Below are positions 7,096 through 17,042 of a DNA stretch of 26,496 nucleotides, one piece after another; within the stretch, counting starts at the first letter, position 1, and each line of letters opens with the position of its first letter. A program made the translations under genes and the position numbers. Under the pieces are notes generated by a model that worked only from the letters and a program-made list of their open reading frames with translations, was not told where the DNA came from and did not search any database. The DNA is from Stramenopiles sp. TOSAG23-6 (taxonomy: Eukaryota; Sar): positions 1 to 26,496 of the forward strand of contig LT635986.1 of assembly GCA_900128565.1 (NCBI GenBank). The letters are read 5' to 3'.

Positions 7096-9376
7096 ATGAA
7101 TGATGAAAACTATGACAAATGGCGCCGCTATCATCAAGCTATACGAGGTGGTCGTAGCCCTTTATCTTTTGCAAAAAAAGCTACCCCAATGTGGCAAAAA
7201 GTGCATGAGAGTAAATCACGCCTACCTCCGATGCGTTGTGGTCAAGACTTAATTGAGGTTATTGGAGGCGACTATAATCTTGAAGGCTTACAAGCTGCAA
7301 GAGCAAAAACAGCTATTGTAAAAAATACACCCAAAATAATGCAAAAATTTGCGAATGCTACNCGTGCAGTCACCTCACTTCATTCAACAAAAAGAAAGAA
7401 GAACAACGCTAATCGAAGTGCGTTCAAAAGTACTTCCGATAAAATGTTTTTCGGGCTCACGGCTAGTGAAAGGCTTACGAATAGGCTGCAAGTTTCAGCT
7501 ATTAGTAATGTGAATGAACTTCGAGAGTCATTACATTGTAATGGTATGCGTAGTCATAAACCTAGTAAAAAGAATAGCAGTGACAGCAGTAGTAACTCTG
7601 AAATCAACTTCAGCAACCAAGTAGGAGAAAATGTTTTTTACAGCTCTAAAGTGTGCTTCGAGTTTAAAACAACGGAAGAAAGTCTATGGCTCTCTGTTGA
7701 TAAACATGGAGTAGTAGCAGCACGACCTCGAAAAACAGANGGATCACAATTAGGATTTATTTTTGTATTTTCCTTAATTAATATGAAAAATATTGGGGAT
7801 AGTGGTAAAATATTATTTGGAGANGACGTATCAATTTGTATTAGTAGAGGCGAAGGTCATCGTTGGCAATCGGGAAGTGTCATTGGTAGTCGCATGCATA
7901 ATGCAATAAATCTTATAAAAGAAACGAGACCTGACAACTATATCATGGGNGATGCTGTTCCAATATGCGCTAGTTTGCCTATTGACCAAGNTAATGAACG
8001 ACGACAAGTAAATGTATGTTTTATTTTTTTTCAAATTCCAATTTGTTTTTCGTACGGAATTTTGTACCTAACATTTTTTTTTTTTAATATTTTTCCAAAA
8101 TACATAGAACTGCGAGTGTTGTTAGTAAATTTAAGTTTCGACCTGCTCTTAAAGAAGAAGCATACCATAACGGCGGACGACTCAAAGCAAAACANATTGC
8201 TCTAGAGAAACTAAATAATCCAAGTGTAACAAAAAATGGNGATTCCGCAGTAAAAAGAAAACTACCCAAAGCATCACAGTTGTTTAATGCGTGTCCGATT
8301 TATTTAGAACAAGACTGGTATATTTTGGGTACTGAAAATGGCATAGAAAATACTCAAAAACATAGTGGTAATAATAAAACGAATACTGCTACAAGTAGTT
8401 CTAACGCAGCAAATAATAATGATGATGTGACTAATAAATCGAGAAAAGCTGTGTTACAAAAAATAATATGCTCAACACAAGCGAAGTCTAGTTTATTTTC
8501 AGTACCAATGTCTGGAGTTTGGATTTTGCGTCTNGTAAAAGCGTCTACAAATGGTAAGAGAACAGGTGGAGATACATACGCNGAAATACTAGCATCAAAA
8601 GCAACAGACCAACTACAAAAATCAGCACACCTGAGAGGAGGAAAGTTGTCATATCCCAAAGAAGGGATTCGTGGTGGTACAAATTTTGCACTAGATTTAC
8701 GACAGAAAATGTTAGAAAAGGATGTATCTACTGAAAAGAAGTTTCTTTCAAATCAATATGAAACATCTACATTGCATTTCGAAAATGGGAAATCGAGTAT
8801 GCAAAGTTTTCTAGTTGATTGTCTAGAAGACAACCTAAACCATTCCATTATCCGAGTTCAAACCCATCATCGGCCAANTTATAAGAGAAATACTCAGTCT
8901 TTTGGAATGAATGCTAAAAGAAGAACATGTATGTGTTATTTTTTTCAATTATGAATTTATTTTTCGTACGCAATTTTGTACCTAACAAATTTAAGTTTTT
9001 TTTTNTNATATTTTTCCAAAATACATCTATAAGAAACAAAATGAGGAGTTTAGGAATTTACAAGAAAAAGAAACCCCGTTTCCCATTAGGCCAGAAGCTT
9101 TGGTATAAAGGGATGTGTGGGTCAGATTTGNCAGCTGTTGATCGTTCTATTAATGATATTATTGACGCTGAAAATAAATTAACAGCTGATGCATTGAATG
9201 AANCNCGTGCTAGGGCAAAGGTGCGTGGTGAAGTTGGATTACATGAAGAGGTTGTCCATGGTAAGCATATTGCAAAGCATTTGAAAGAGGTTGATGAAGA
9301 TATGATCAAAATATTGAAGCACTGCAGGAACAATCGTGATTTTATTGAACTGTATGATGGCTTGTTCAATGGATAA
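7096..9376 (+). CDS. unknown 696-aa protein, 3 exons
   Basis: Exons 7096-8013, 8106-8928 and 9027-9376 join to 2091 nt with a TAA stop. I do not recognise the family. The N-terminus (MNDENYDKWRRYHQAIRGG) is followed by basic, Ser/Asn-rich sequence. The middle part (about residues 190-310) is ordered: VCFEFKTTEESLWLSVDKHG, then FVFSLINM, KILFG.DVSICISR, and WQSGSVIGSRM. A related pattern recurs later (CPIYLEQDWYILGTENG). This could be a beta-trefoil-like fold, but that is weak. The C-terminal 110 residues are helical and well behaved (LWYKGMCGSDL; ELYDGLFNG). Both introns are introner-like elements, and for both the nearest AG splice would create an early stop. The gene is convergent with POLD1. 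Confidence 0.75.
8014..8105 (+). mobile_element. introner-like intron 1 of the 696-aa gene (92 nt)
   Basis: It starts GTATGTTTTATTTT after exon end ...GTAAAT and ends CCAAAATACAT before AGAACTGCG. The core is TTCGTACGGAATTTTGTACC followed by TAACA and 12 T. The ends GTAT(G)TTTT and AAAATAC are inverted repeats, and AT flanks both sides. Splicing at the nearest AG (ACATAG) gives AAC TGC GAG TGT TGT TAG, a stop. Splicing after ACAT gives an open frame (RTASVVSKFKFRPALKEEAY). Confidence 0.88.
8929..9026 (+). mobile_element. introner-like intron 2 of the 696-aa gene (98 nt)
   Basis: It starts GTATGTGTTATTTT after exon end ...AGAACAT and ends CCAAAATACAT before CTATAAG. ACAT stands at both junctions. 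The core is TTCGTACGCAATTTTGTACC followed by TAACA. Splicing at the nearest AG (CTATAAG) reads ACA TAA, an immediate stop. The join after ACAT gives RRTSIRNKMRSLGIY in frame. The 3' part ATATTTTTCCAAAATACAT is the same as in intron 1, so the two are recent relatives. Confidence 0.88.
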
Positions 9377-9642
9377 AAACTCATAAAGTATAAATACGTT
9401 TGATATTTTTTCAATTTGTTTTATCATCATTCTCAACTTTCTAAAATGTTTAATGAATCTCCAAATTTAAAAAAAAAAAAGAGTCGGAGGAACTTGACAT
9501 TTTTTTGTATTATGACTATTACATTTGTTTGTTATCTTTGTAGTAATGCCCCTATAGTTTAGTTAAATGTATATACAAAAATGTATATAAAAAATGTATA
9601 ATTGTGATTACTTTCGATTAAGATGTTACATTTATGACTGGA

Positions 9643-12600
9643 CTACCAATCAGATGACCCATTATCAAGACTATTTTTCACACTTCCAAACTTTTTCATA
9701 TCCGCATGAGCAACTTTAAGATCTTTTCGAACTTTTTTACGCATGTAGAATATAGGACAATCCTTATTACTACACAATACATCTTGGTGTAGTGATCCCT
9801 GACACCGTTGACATTGAGACCAGAGACGTGAAAATCGTGTTTCTAAATCATGTAAATTGGATAATTTTTCAGTATATGTTTGAACTTCATTACCTGAACA
9901 ATGCTTGCAAAAATGTCCATTCTTTTTTGTCCATCCACTAGGAAGNACAGCTTTACACGAAATACACTTATCCTTTTTCACAGCAAACATCATGATACCA
10001 CCTGCTTTGGCTTTAGGTAGAGCTTTCTTAATAGTACGCGTATGATCACCGGCGAATAGAGATGAGACATTCTCAATAATGGGACTGAAAATTCGTTCCA
10101 AAGGTTTTTTCAACTGATTTTCCAAATAATATTGAGTATCCAATGGCAAATCATTTTCAAGTACATATAACGGATCTTCAGATTTTTCAAATGCACGAGC
10201 TCCTTTGCCTTTCTGAACAATAACATACGGCACGCGATCGCCAACGACAGGAGCACTTGAAGGATCCCGTTGAGCCATACGCCTTGCAAGTTCCACATGA
10301 GCTTGTTTGTTTTTATATTCGTCACTATCAATAGGTTTAGACAAAGATTTTGTAATCACAAGTAAAGAAATGTCAACCTTGTTCTGTAATAATTGAGAAA
10401 TCATGTGTTTGGTGTATGCAATTGCTCCCTCCACATCACGCTGTACAATAATTTTGTCGAGAACTTTACCTACGACATTACGAACTAGACCGGAATTATC
10501 TCTGCGAACAGTTTCAATACCTTTTGAATCTAATTTATCCCACTGATCAGGTCTGGTCCAATACAGTCCTGCATACCTTTTTTTATTCATTAATAAATAT
10601 GGAAAATAAACTTTTTCAAATTCAAGCTTTACTGGTGATGGAAACAACTTGGTACATATCTCCGCAGCTTTCACTCCAAGGTCCATTGCTTCTTTCACTG
10701 TATCGACACCAAATTTAACCATTACGGAATCAGTGTCGCCATAAACGACTATAGCATCNGCGGGATGTCCGTTCTTAATAGTGTATATTTCTTCAACTTT
10801 CTCTTTTGTTTGCTGAATCATATCACGACCGAATGCAGTGACTGAAGAAGATATTGGTAGGCAAGGGAGTTGACCAACAGTGGCACCTGTAAATCCATAT
10901 ACTGAATTAGCAGAAATCTTCAAAGCCAACTGTCGTCCATTTTGNACNGCTTTAACCATAGGATCTGTCGCTGCTTTCATATCCTTTTTTGCTTGAGATC
11001 GCGCAGATAATAATTCTTCTAAAATCGTTGGAAGTAATCCTTTTTTGACTTCTTTTTTCACGAAATAGTCTCCAGTTGGTGTTTTTTCGTATTGATCAGG
11101 ATTTAATTTATGAATATCTTCAGCGCAAACTAATGTAGAGTAGCATAAGTTATGTGCCATCATAATAGATGGGTATAGAGATGCAAAATCCAATGTTGCA
11201 ATAGGGGTATCATAATAAGCACGCTTTGGTTCGATAACTGTTGCACCTTCATAACCATCAGCACCACCTGCATTCGCTGATCTTTGTACAGTAGGTACTA
11301 ACATGTTCTTTGTTCTGGCCTTTCTGTAAAGCATTGATAAAACTTTAATCTGTTGTCCACGTTCTAAGAGAAATGATAATGGTACACCAGTGACTCGCGC
11401 CATTTCTACATGATTCACGAGAACCATTAATTTATCCATAAGACGCTGTGGAAGATATGCATCTTTAATACAATACACAGCTAAACGTCTTCTGTCAGCA
11501 TCACTACCTCTTTGTAGATCTGAAATGATCGAATGGTGAACATCTTCCTTCTGTTGTTCTAAGAAATGCGCAGAAACAGAATTTAATGAATATGACGATA
11601 ACTTATGATTCCGCCGCATATAAGTGATCATATCAAAAACTACTCGACCATCAATNTCCGTTGTTATACTATCACGCCGACCATGGGCAGACGATTGAAA
11701 TGTTGTTTCTTTCATTCTACATTGTCTACCAATTACACGACCCCAACGTGCAAATTGGTTATGAATTTTTAGTGCTTTTGCACGATTTAATAAATATGGA
11801 ATATCAAAATTTCCAATATTGTAGCCAGTAATTATATCAAAATCCACAGCAGTTATAAATTTTGTCCAGTTATTGAGAAGCTCTTGTTCAGTTTCATGCG
11901 AAAAAACCTCAGCACCGACAATAGGAAGACAACCTTTAAGCGTAAATACGTTGCGAACCATACTTGTTTTTTCTCCTTGTACGGTTACGATATTTGCGAT
12001 TTGGATCACTGGATCTTTATCAGCTTCTGGAAAGTGATTTTTCCGACCCATGCACTCAATATCGAATGAGAGAACACGAAGTGGAGCTAAACCCATCCAT
12101 TCACCTTCAGGTTTGTGCGAAATAACGGAATCAAAACAGATATCAAATTCTGCTTGACACAAAGTGAGATGATCTTTTTTTTCTCTCATTGAGTATGTTG
12201 CTTTTGGAAGTTCTAACCAATTACATCCAACAATATCGCAGTCAATCATGAAACGTAAAAGGAATGGCATATTAGCTTCATAACACTGATATTTGCGAAA
12301 TGAATGCCCAGGAGCTGCGAAACCATTCTGCATTATTCCACGAGCTGTAGCAACAAAGTTTGGCATACAAACATATATTTTGAGGAACTTGCTCTTTACG
12401 CGCCCATGAAAGCCAAGAATAGACTGCTTCATTTCTTCTTGGATTCCAAGGATGTACGTTGGGATAGGTTGACCACGAGCACGCTCGCGAACTGCAGAAT
12501 CTAGTGCTGAACGAAATGGTCCGGTGTGTTCAGGTTTAAAACCAGGTGGAGCTTGAACATAAAAATATGGTGTAAACCCATGAACATGCGCAAGAACACT

Positions 12601-12975
12601 GTTACCCAGGCGATTGACACCGTATAACCGAATAATTGGTACTGGTTTACCCTTATTTCCGGGTACTTCCCTTCCCTTGGCAGGATTCTCCGATAGTGCA
12701 CGTCCTGAATACATATCAATATCAACAGTTTGAAACGAAACTGAATACGTCTGTGTATTTATTACCGGCAACGCAGGTCGAGCCCAACACTGTCCATCTA
12801 TTTCTGCATCGTTGCCTTCACCATTTTTGAGAAAATCAGGTTGGGATAGTCGTGCTTCTTCAGCAGCAGCAGACACATTATCTACTTTGAACTTTTTCTT
12901 TGATCTTTGCGATACCTCTGGAGCTCTCTGCATGCGCTTGTTTTCTTTATTAGCCGTTGCAGTATCTGAGCTCAT
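9643..12975 (-). CDS. POLD1: DNA polymerase delta catalytic subunit
   Basis: The single-exon protein of 1110 aa is close to the usual POLD1 length (about 1100). It is a family-B replicative polymerase that synthesises the lagging strand and proofreads. Exonuclease motifs are LSFDIECMG (Exo I), [19 protein letters not shown] (Exo II) and [12 protein letters not shown] (Exo III). Polymerase motifs are [20 protein letters not shown] (A), [20 protein letters not shown] (B) and [12 protein letters not shown] (C). The C-terminus has both cysteine clusters: CysA (CISCKA...HFCKHC) and CysB (CQRCQG...CSNKDC, the iron-sulfur site). All catalytic acids are present, so it should be active. The extreme C-terminus ends in SLDNGSSDW and lacks an obvious PIP box. 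It has no introners although it is the longest gene, and it lies in a convergent-then-divergent arrangement with its neighbours. Confidence 0.97.
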   Translation of the reverse strand: MSSDTATANKENKRMQRAPEVSQRSKKKFKVDNVSAAAEEARLSQPDFLKNGEGNDAEIDGQCWARPALPVINTQTYSVSFQTVDIDMYSGRALSENPAKGREVPGNKGKPVPIIRLYGVNRLGNSVLAHVHGFTPYFYVQAPPGFKPEHTGPFRSALDSAVRERARGQPIPTYILGIQEEMKQSILGFHGRVKSKFLKIYVCMPNFVATARGIMQNGFAAPGHSFRKYQCYEANMPFLLRFMIDCDIVGCNWLELPKATYSMREKKDHLTLCQAEFDICFDSVISHKPEGEWMGLAPLRVLSFDIECMGRKNHFPEADKDPVIQIANIVTVQGEKTSMVRNVFTLKGCLPIVGAEVFSHETEQELLNNWTKFITAVDFDIITGYNIGNFDIPYLLNRAKALKIHNQFARWGRVIGRQCRMKETTFQSSAHGRRDSITTXIDGRVVFDMITYMRRNHKLSSYSLNSVSAHFLEQQKEDVHHSIISDLQRGSDADRRRLAVYCIKDAYLPQRLMDKLMVLVNHVEMARVTGVPLSFLLERGQQIKVLSMLYRKARTKNMLVPTVQRSANAGGADGYEGATVIEPKRAYYDTPIATLDFASLYPSIMMAHNLCYSTLVCAEDIHKLNPDQYEKTPTGDYFVKKEVKKGLLPTILEELLSARSQAKKDMKAATDPMVKXXQNGRQLALKISANSVYGFTGATVGQLPCLPISSSVTAFGRDMIQQTKEKVEEIYTIKNGHPXDAIVVYGDTDSVMVKFGVDTVKEAMDLGVKAAEICTKLFPSPVKLEFEKVYFPYLLMNKKRYAGLYWTRPDQWDKLDSKGIETVRRDNSGLVRNVVGKVLDKIIVQRDVEGAIAYTKHMISQLLQNKVDISLLVITKSLSKPIDSDEYKNKQAHVELARRMAQRDPSSAPVVGDRVPYVIVQKGKGARAFEKSEDPLYVLENDLPLDTQYYLENQLKKPLERIFSPIIENVSSLFAGDHTRTIKKALPKAKAGGIMMFAVKKDKCISCKAXLPSGWTKKNGHFCKHCSGNEVQTYTEKLSNLHDLETRFSRLWSQCQRCQGSLHQDVLCSNKDCPIFYMRKKVRKDLKVAHADMKKFGSVKNSLDNGSSDW

Positions 12976-13367
12976 TCCTCAATGTTATATTATGCTCGAT
13001 GTNTGAATTTGCTTCACAGTTAACACGCCGTGTGATTTTAATCAGTTTCCCTCTGTCCACAGAGTGAATGCAATGACACTCTTGGCTTCTTGTGAAAACA
13101 TCATCCATCAAAATTTAGCGCGATTTCGATTTTTGTTCTTTTTTTCGTTTTGAATTTTGACCGACTTCTTCTTGAGTCGGGACTTGACTAACTTTTGTCG
13201 GAAGTATACCGAAGTCTACTATGGCACTAGTGCCGTTTGGTATCTTTTTGTTACCCAAGAAACACAAAACTAGTACAGTGTTTCAGAGGGGAAAGAATTT
13301 CTCATTTGGCGACTATAAGTAATTGATACAGAATCCTGTAAATCACTTTCTGATTACATGTGTTGAA
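12976..13367. promoter_or_regulatory. divergent promoter region between POLD1 and an unknown gene (392 bp)
   Basis: This is the longest shared promoter gap in the window. It contains a perfect 12-bp palindrome GGCACTAGTGCC at 13223-13234, flanked at a distance by ATACC (left) and GGTAT (right), which extend the symmetry imperfectly. No small gene or tRNA is visible. Confidence 0.45.
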
Positions 13368-13919
13368 ATGTCAACTGATAGTCCTAGAGGGTGTGGAAAT
13401 TTGGTTACACAAGGTGTCTCTCCACTTGGTTATGAACTTGCACAACGTGGCGTTTTCGATCATACTCCGGGCCATTGCTGTTGTCCTTATCTTTGTCCCG
13501 GAGCAAAACAAATAGATCATGATATTTTAAAGAATCGATATAAAACACTCGAGGGTCAAAAGTTGTGTAAATTCATTCTTTCAGATTTATGGGGGAAAGA
13601 AGTTTCTTCTTGGCTTGTTCCAATATGTCATCCCGAAAAAGTTCGAGGGTTTTGTGGTTCGAGTGGCCGTTACCGAACACATATTACTAGCAAACCAGTT
13701 ACACCAGGAAAGTATTACCTCAGTGCAACGCACAAGAGCGATAAAATATATGGGCATGTCCTCCTTGATATAACTGAAGGCGAAACTACGTATGCTTTAT
13801 ATGAATGGGGAACTCCTTTTTTCTGGAAAGGTAATCTTACCCAAGTAACTCACGATGAAGTATATAATATAAAATATTCTGATGGGAGTATGAGCTACCA
13901 AGGTACAAGCAATGCGTAA
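13368..13919 (+). CDS. unknown cysteine-rich 183-aa protein
   Basis: The first in-frame ATG is at 13368; upstream in-frame sequence has only a TTG. The N-terminal 100 residues contain nine cysteines, including HCCCPYLCPG, ICHPE and GFCGSSG, which suggests metal binding or disulfide bonds. No signal peptide is visible. The C-terminal half is beta-rich (TPGKYYLSATHK, GHVLLDITEGETTYALYEWG). I do not recognise it. It starts divergently from POLD1 and converges with the CRAL-TRIO gene across only 94 bp. The open frame has no internal Ns and codes like its neighbours, so it is probably real. Confidence 0.7.
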   Translation: MSTDSPRGCGNLVTQGVSPLGYELAQRGVFDHTPGHCCCPYLCPGAKQIDHDILKNRYKTLEGQKLCKFILSDLWGKEVSSWLVPICHPEKVRGFCGSSGRYRTHITSKPVTPGKYYLSATHKSDKIYGHVLLDITEGETTYALYEWGTPFFWKGNLTQVTHDEVYNIKYSDGSMSYQGTSNA

Positions 13920-14013
13920 TGATCATATTTTGGGATAGAATAGATAGTCTCATCGAAAATTTATTAATTTTTCAAATTATTTCAAAGCAATAAAAATTGG
14001 TTTCTATATATTA

Positions 14014-15636
14014 TTATTTTGACGTTTGTAGTTTTTTCTTTCTTTGTTTCCACCATATTTTAGCCGTCGCCCATTTGTTTTTTTTATCATTTGTAAATCC
14101 TNCGTGACGTTTAGAATTTTCCGTGTTAGGTATATCAACTGTTTGTATATCTGNTGTGTTCTTTTCCACATGGCCTTTTAAAGGTTGATTTTNCTTTGGT
14201 TCTTTTGCTATATTTTCCCTAAAAGATTGATCTTGTATTGGTTCTTCTTCCACCTGTTCTTTTAAAGCTTGATCTTGTATTGGTTCTTCTTCAACCTGTT
14301 CTTTTAAAGCTTGATCTTGTAGCGGTTTTTCTTCCACCTGTTCTTTTAANGTTTGATCTTGTAGCGGTTTTTCTTCCACCTGTTCTTTTAAAGTTTGATC
14401 TTTCATTGGTTCTTCTTTCACATGTTCCCTTAGGGATTGATCTTGGATTGGTTCTTTTTCTACATTTGCTTCTAAAATTTTCATTACTTTTTTTTTCAAA
14501 TTAATTGGTCTTGGAGGTAATGGTGGGACCGAATTTAACAAATTAATGAAGCGCAGTAATTTAAGATGAGAATCACTTTGACCAAACGCTGTCATATCCT
14601 TGCCACCATATTCTATTGACAAGTTTTGTTCGTCTACTAACTCTAACAGAACTTTCTGCATATCTTTTCTTGATCGTACTATAATCAAGTTTTCCTTTAG
14701 TTTTTTATCAATCATTGGCGAAATTAATTTCCAAAGTAGATTGAACGTCCTTGGGGTATTCACTATAACGGTTTTATTCATACCCTTTTTCGGATAATGG
14801 TTACTTATGACATTGTTAAAGTATTGGATGATTTTCCTATTTCTTGCTACATTGGATATAAATTCTCTTATTTTTAGNCCTTTCAAATCTAAAATAGAGA
14901 GAGCACCACCATCTCCACCAGCATCAAGAAAGTTATAAAAGTATTCACAAACGAAAATTTCATATTTTGCTAAATCAGCAAGAGTAAATGGAGAGTTCTT
15001 TAAACTTTGAAAACTTAATTGGCCGACTTTTACACTCCAAATATGCCCTCCAGTTTTGGTTTTCTTCCCTATTTCTGATGGATAAAGTTCTTTTATTGCA
15101 TGAAAATCATTATACGGAATTTTCATCAAGTTATCGACGCCTGTGGCCCTCCGCCAACTCATTGTTTCCTTGTGACGTTTTTCCGCTTCACTCTTTGGAC
15201 TTTCAAATAGGAAGCAACCTAATAGCACATCTTCCATGACCAAAGTCGAGTTTTTGGGATCTTGTGTAAAAGTATTATTCAAAGGATTTTCATGCTTACT
15301 TGGTTTTGAATCAATTTTTTCTACATCCTTATTGCTTGTATATGGTCTAGCTGGGGGTAAACGTCCATTCGGATGCAGTGGTTGTGAAGAATTACTATCA
15401 AACAAATTAGATTTTTTCTCGTCATTTACAAAAGTAGTATTTTTTTGTACGTTTTTATGCTTATCAATACAACTCTTGAGTACATCTATATTGGGCCTAA
15501 TAGGTACAGTTGGAATAGTGGAAAAAGGTAGTTTTGTGAGCTCTATTTTGAATTCCTGATTTCCGTTGACACTCTTTTGAGTTGTCTCTGGAACTAAAAC
15601 CCCGTCAGCTACAACGGTGCCTACTATTTGTGGCAT
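14014..15636 (-). CDS. CRAL-TRIO (Sec14-like) domain protein with C-terminal tandem repeats
   Basis: The protein has 540 residues. Residues 1-140 are low-complexity and Asn/Ser-rich. About 150-230 is a helical N-lobe (WRRATGVDNLMKIPYND; WSVKVGQLSF). About 235-370 has the lipid-binding fold: GGDGGALSILDLK, then NHYPKKGMNKTVIVNTPRTF, NLLWKLISPMID, and SIEYGG, which correspond to the yPe...NaPwlF...lkPfLd...LPeeyGG pattern of Sec14. It probably carries or senses a phosphoinositide or other lipid. The C-terminal 110 residues are acidic 14-residue repeats (LKEQVEEKPLQDQ type) encoded by 42-nt units. The CRAL-TRIO assignment is good; the lipid ligand cannot be told. Confidence 0.8.
   Translation of the reverse strand: MPQIVGTVVADGVLVPETTQKSVNGNQEFKIELTKLPFSTIPTVPIRPNIDVLKSCIDKHKNVQKNTTFVNDEKKSNLFDSNSSQPLHPNGRLPPARPYTSNKDVEKIDSKPSKHENPLNNTFTQDPKNSTLVMEDVLLGCFLFESPKSEAEKRHKETMSWRRATGVDNLMKIPYNDFHAIKELYPSEIGKKTKTGGHIWSVKVGQLSFQSLKNSPFTLADLAKYEIFVCEYFYNFLDAGGDGGALSILDLKXLKIREFISNVARNRKIIQYFNNVISNHYPKKGMNKTVIVNTPRTFNLLWKLISPMIDKKLKENLIIVRSRKDMQKVLLELVDEQNLSIEYGGKDMTAFGQSDSHLKLLRFINLLNSVPPLPPRPINLKKKVMKILEANVEKEPIQDQSLREHVKEEPMKDQTLKEQVEEKPLQDQXLKEQVEEKPLQDQALKEQVEEEPIQDQALKEQVEEEPIQDQSFRENIAKEPKXNQPLKGHVEKNTXDIQTVDIPNTENSKRHXGFTNDKKNKWATAKIWWKQRKKKLQTSK
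14143..14478 (-). repeat. 42-nt in-frame minisatellite (about 8 units)
   Basis: The word TTGATCTT or a variant recurs at 14185, 14227, 14269, 14311, 14353, 14395 and 14437, exactly 42 nt apart. It encodes a 14-residue charged unit. The central units are almost identical and the outer ones have diverged, as expected for unequal exchange at the centre. Confidence 0.9.
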
Positions 15637-15855
15637 ATTTAGTATTGCGTAAGAAGACGTAGTATAGTTACAGTAGAAGTTTCACAAGCAGTTGTTGTTT
15701 ATAAAAAAGTTCCTATCGCCGGTTTTTTTTACGGTTACAAAAAAATAAACAAAAAGAGTGTTACTAACCTACTACTATCACAAATCGTAGTATAATACTA
15801 CAAATAAATAGTACAATTTTCCACTAATTTGCATAGAAACTAACTCGATAGCGTG
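15637..15855. promoter_or_regulatory. divergent promoter region (219 bp)
   Basis: This gap separates the CRAL-TRIO gene (-) from the LRR gene (+). It contains TTTTACGGTTACAAAAAAA at 15727-15745, which recurs with one change in the gap at 6979. Confidence 0.4.
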
Positions 15856-16941
15856 ATGGGTAAGAAAAAGGGCAAGAAAGCAGCAAAAGGTCCAGTGGTG
15901 AGTGGACCAAGTGTTGAAGTTTTAGAGCAAAACTACAAAACTTCGTGTAAAAATATTGGTGCAAGTCAAGAGGCAGTGGTACTTAAAAACTTTAGTGGTG
16001 GTGGCGAAGAAGATGGAAAAGGAGGTGTATTTTCACAGCTTAATATCGGTGAATGTAATCTTAAAGCATTAGGCGTGCGAGCATTGGTGTCCGCTATCCT
16101 TGGGAAAGGAGATGGAATGTCCGGAGAAACGTACGAAAATCTCTTAGCAATTCGTTTATGGAGTTGCAATATTGGTGATGACGGAGCTGTTGCAATTGGA
16201 GACCTATTTAGGAACGGTGGAAGTTCCATTCGCATAGCCATGTTGGAATTACAAGATAATAATATTGGTCCTCAGGGTGCAAAATCGTTGGGAAGTTCAC
16301 TTGGTAAGTCAGGATATGGACTTTTGACACGATTGGTACTAGATAACAATATAACTCTTGGAGCAAATGGAGGTCAGGGGTGCATAGAGCTTTGTAAAGG
16401 GCTTTCCACAAATTGCAGTATAAAAAAATTGTCACTGGGACATTGCAAACTTCCCCCTCAAAGTGGACATGGACTAGCAAGAGTCCTTGGTAATAAAGGT
16501 TCGGTACTGGAAGATCTTCATCTCCCCCATAATGATCTGGGTCCTGATGGACTACTAGCAATATCCCAGGTTCTTAAAAAAAATTCGACATTAAAACGAC
16601 TCAATCTTTTTGATAATAAACTTGGCGAAAAATTTGACTCGGAGCATAAGTGCACCGGAGAAGAAGACGATGATGGTTCACAATCAACGTTTAATGTACT
16701 AGCTGAGGCCCTAGCTGTGAATACTTCACTCGAGTTCTTAGACATCGATCAGAATCACATGAACTTACCCGATGTTGAAGCTTTGAAAGAATCATTATCA
16801 CAAAATAAAACTTTATCTGTTTTTCTTGTTGATCATAACTTACCTGCTGAAGTCTTTGCTGCCCTAGGGAGAGATGGATCATCTGGAAAGAAAAAGGGAG
16901 GAAAGGGGAAAAAGAAGAAAGGAAAAAAAAAGAAAAAGTAG
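15856..16941 (+). CDS. leucine-rich-repeat protein (ribonuclease-inhibitor/RanGAP type)
   Basis: The ATG at 15856 gives 361 residues. The ends are lysine-rich (MGKKKGKKAAKG at the start; GKKKGGKGKKKKGKKKKK at the end), suggesting RNA or nucleolar binding. Between them are about eight LRRs with the pattern LxxLxLxxNxIGxxGaxaL: LLAIRLWSCNIGDDGAVAIG, IAMLELQDNNIGPQGAKSLG, LTRLVLDNNITLGANGG, IKKLSLGHCKLPPQSGHG, LEDLHLPHNDLGPDGLLAIS, LKRLNLFDNKLG and LEFLDIDQNHM. The fold is a protein-binding horseshoe. The partner is unknown, and the tails argue against a plain RanGAP. No intron. Confidence 0.85.
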   Translation: MGKKKGKKAAKGPVVSGPSVEVLEQNYKTSCKNIGASQEAVVLKNFSGGGEEDGKGGVFSQLNIGECNLKALGVRALVSAILGKGDGMSGETYENLLAIRLWSCNIGDDGAVAIGDLFRNGGSSIRIAMLELQDNNIGPQGAKSLGSSLGKSGYGLLTRLVLDNNITLGANGGQGCIELCKGLSTNCSIKKLSLGHCKLPPQSGHGLARVLGNKGSVLEDLHLPHNDLGPDGLLAISQVLKKNSTLKRLNLFDNKLGEKFDSEHKCTGEEDDDGSQSTFNVLAEALAVNTSLEFLDIDQNHMNLPDVEALKESLSQNKTLSVFLVDHNLPAEVFAALGRDGSSGKKKGGKGKKKKGKKKKK

Positions 16942-17042
16942 TCAGAATATTTGTTTATTGTTTTCGTTGTTTCACTTTTTATAATAAATTCTATAGTGTA
17001 CGTATTCAATTTTTACTGCAATATTACTACAATATTACAATA

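Noticed and set aside
8014-8107. Splicing of the 696-aa gene's first intron at the AG of ACATAG
   Set aside because: It puts the downstream exon in a frame with TAG six codons later; the join after ACAT opens the whole second exon.
9377-9642. tRNA or small RNA gene in the convergent gap before POLD1
   Set aside because: I found no cloverleaf, box A/B pair or stable stem; the stretch is AT-rich 3' flank.
10110-10718. Open frames overlapping POLD1 on both strands
   Set aside because: They lie inside an unambiguous polymerase gene and show no protein-like features.
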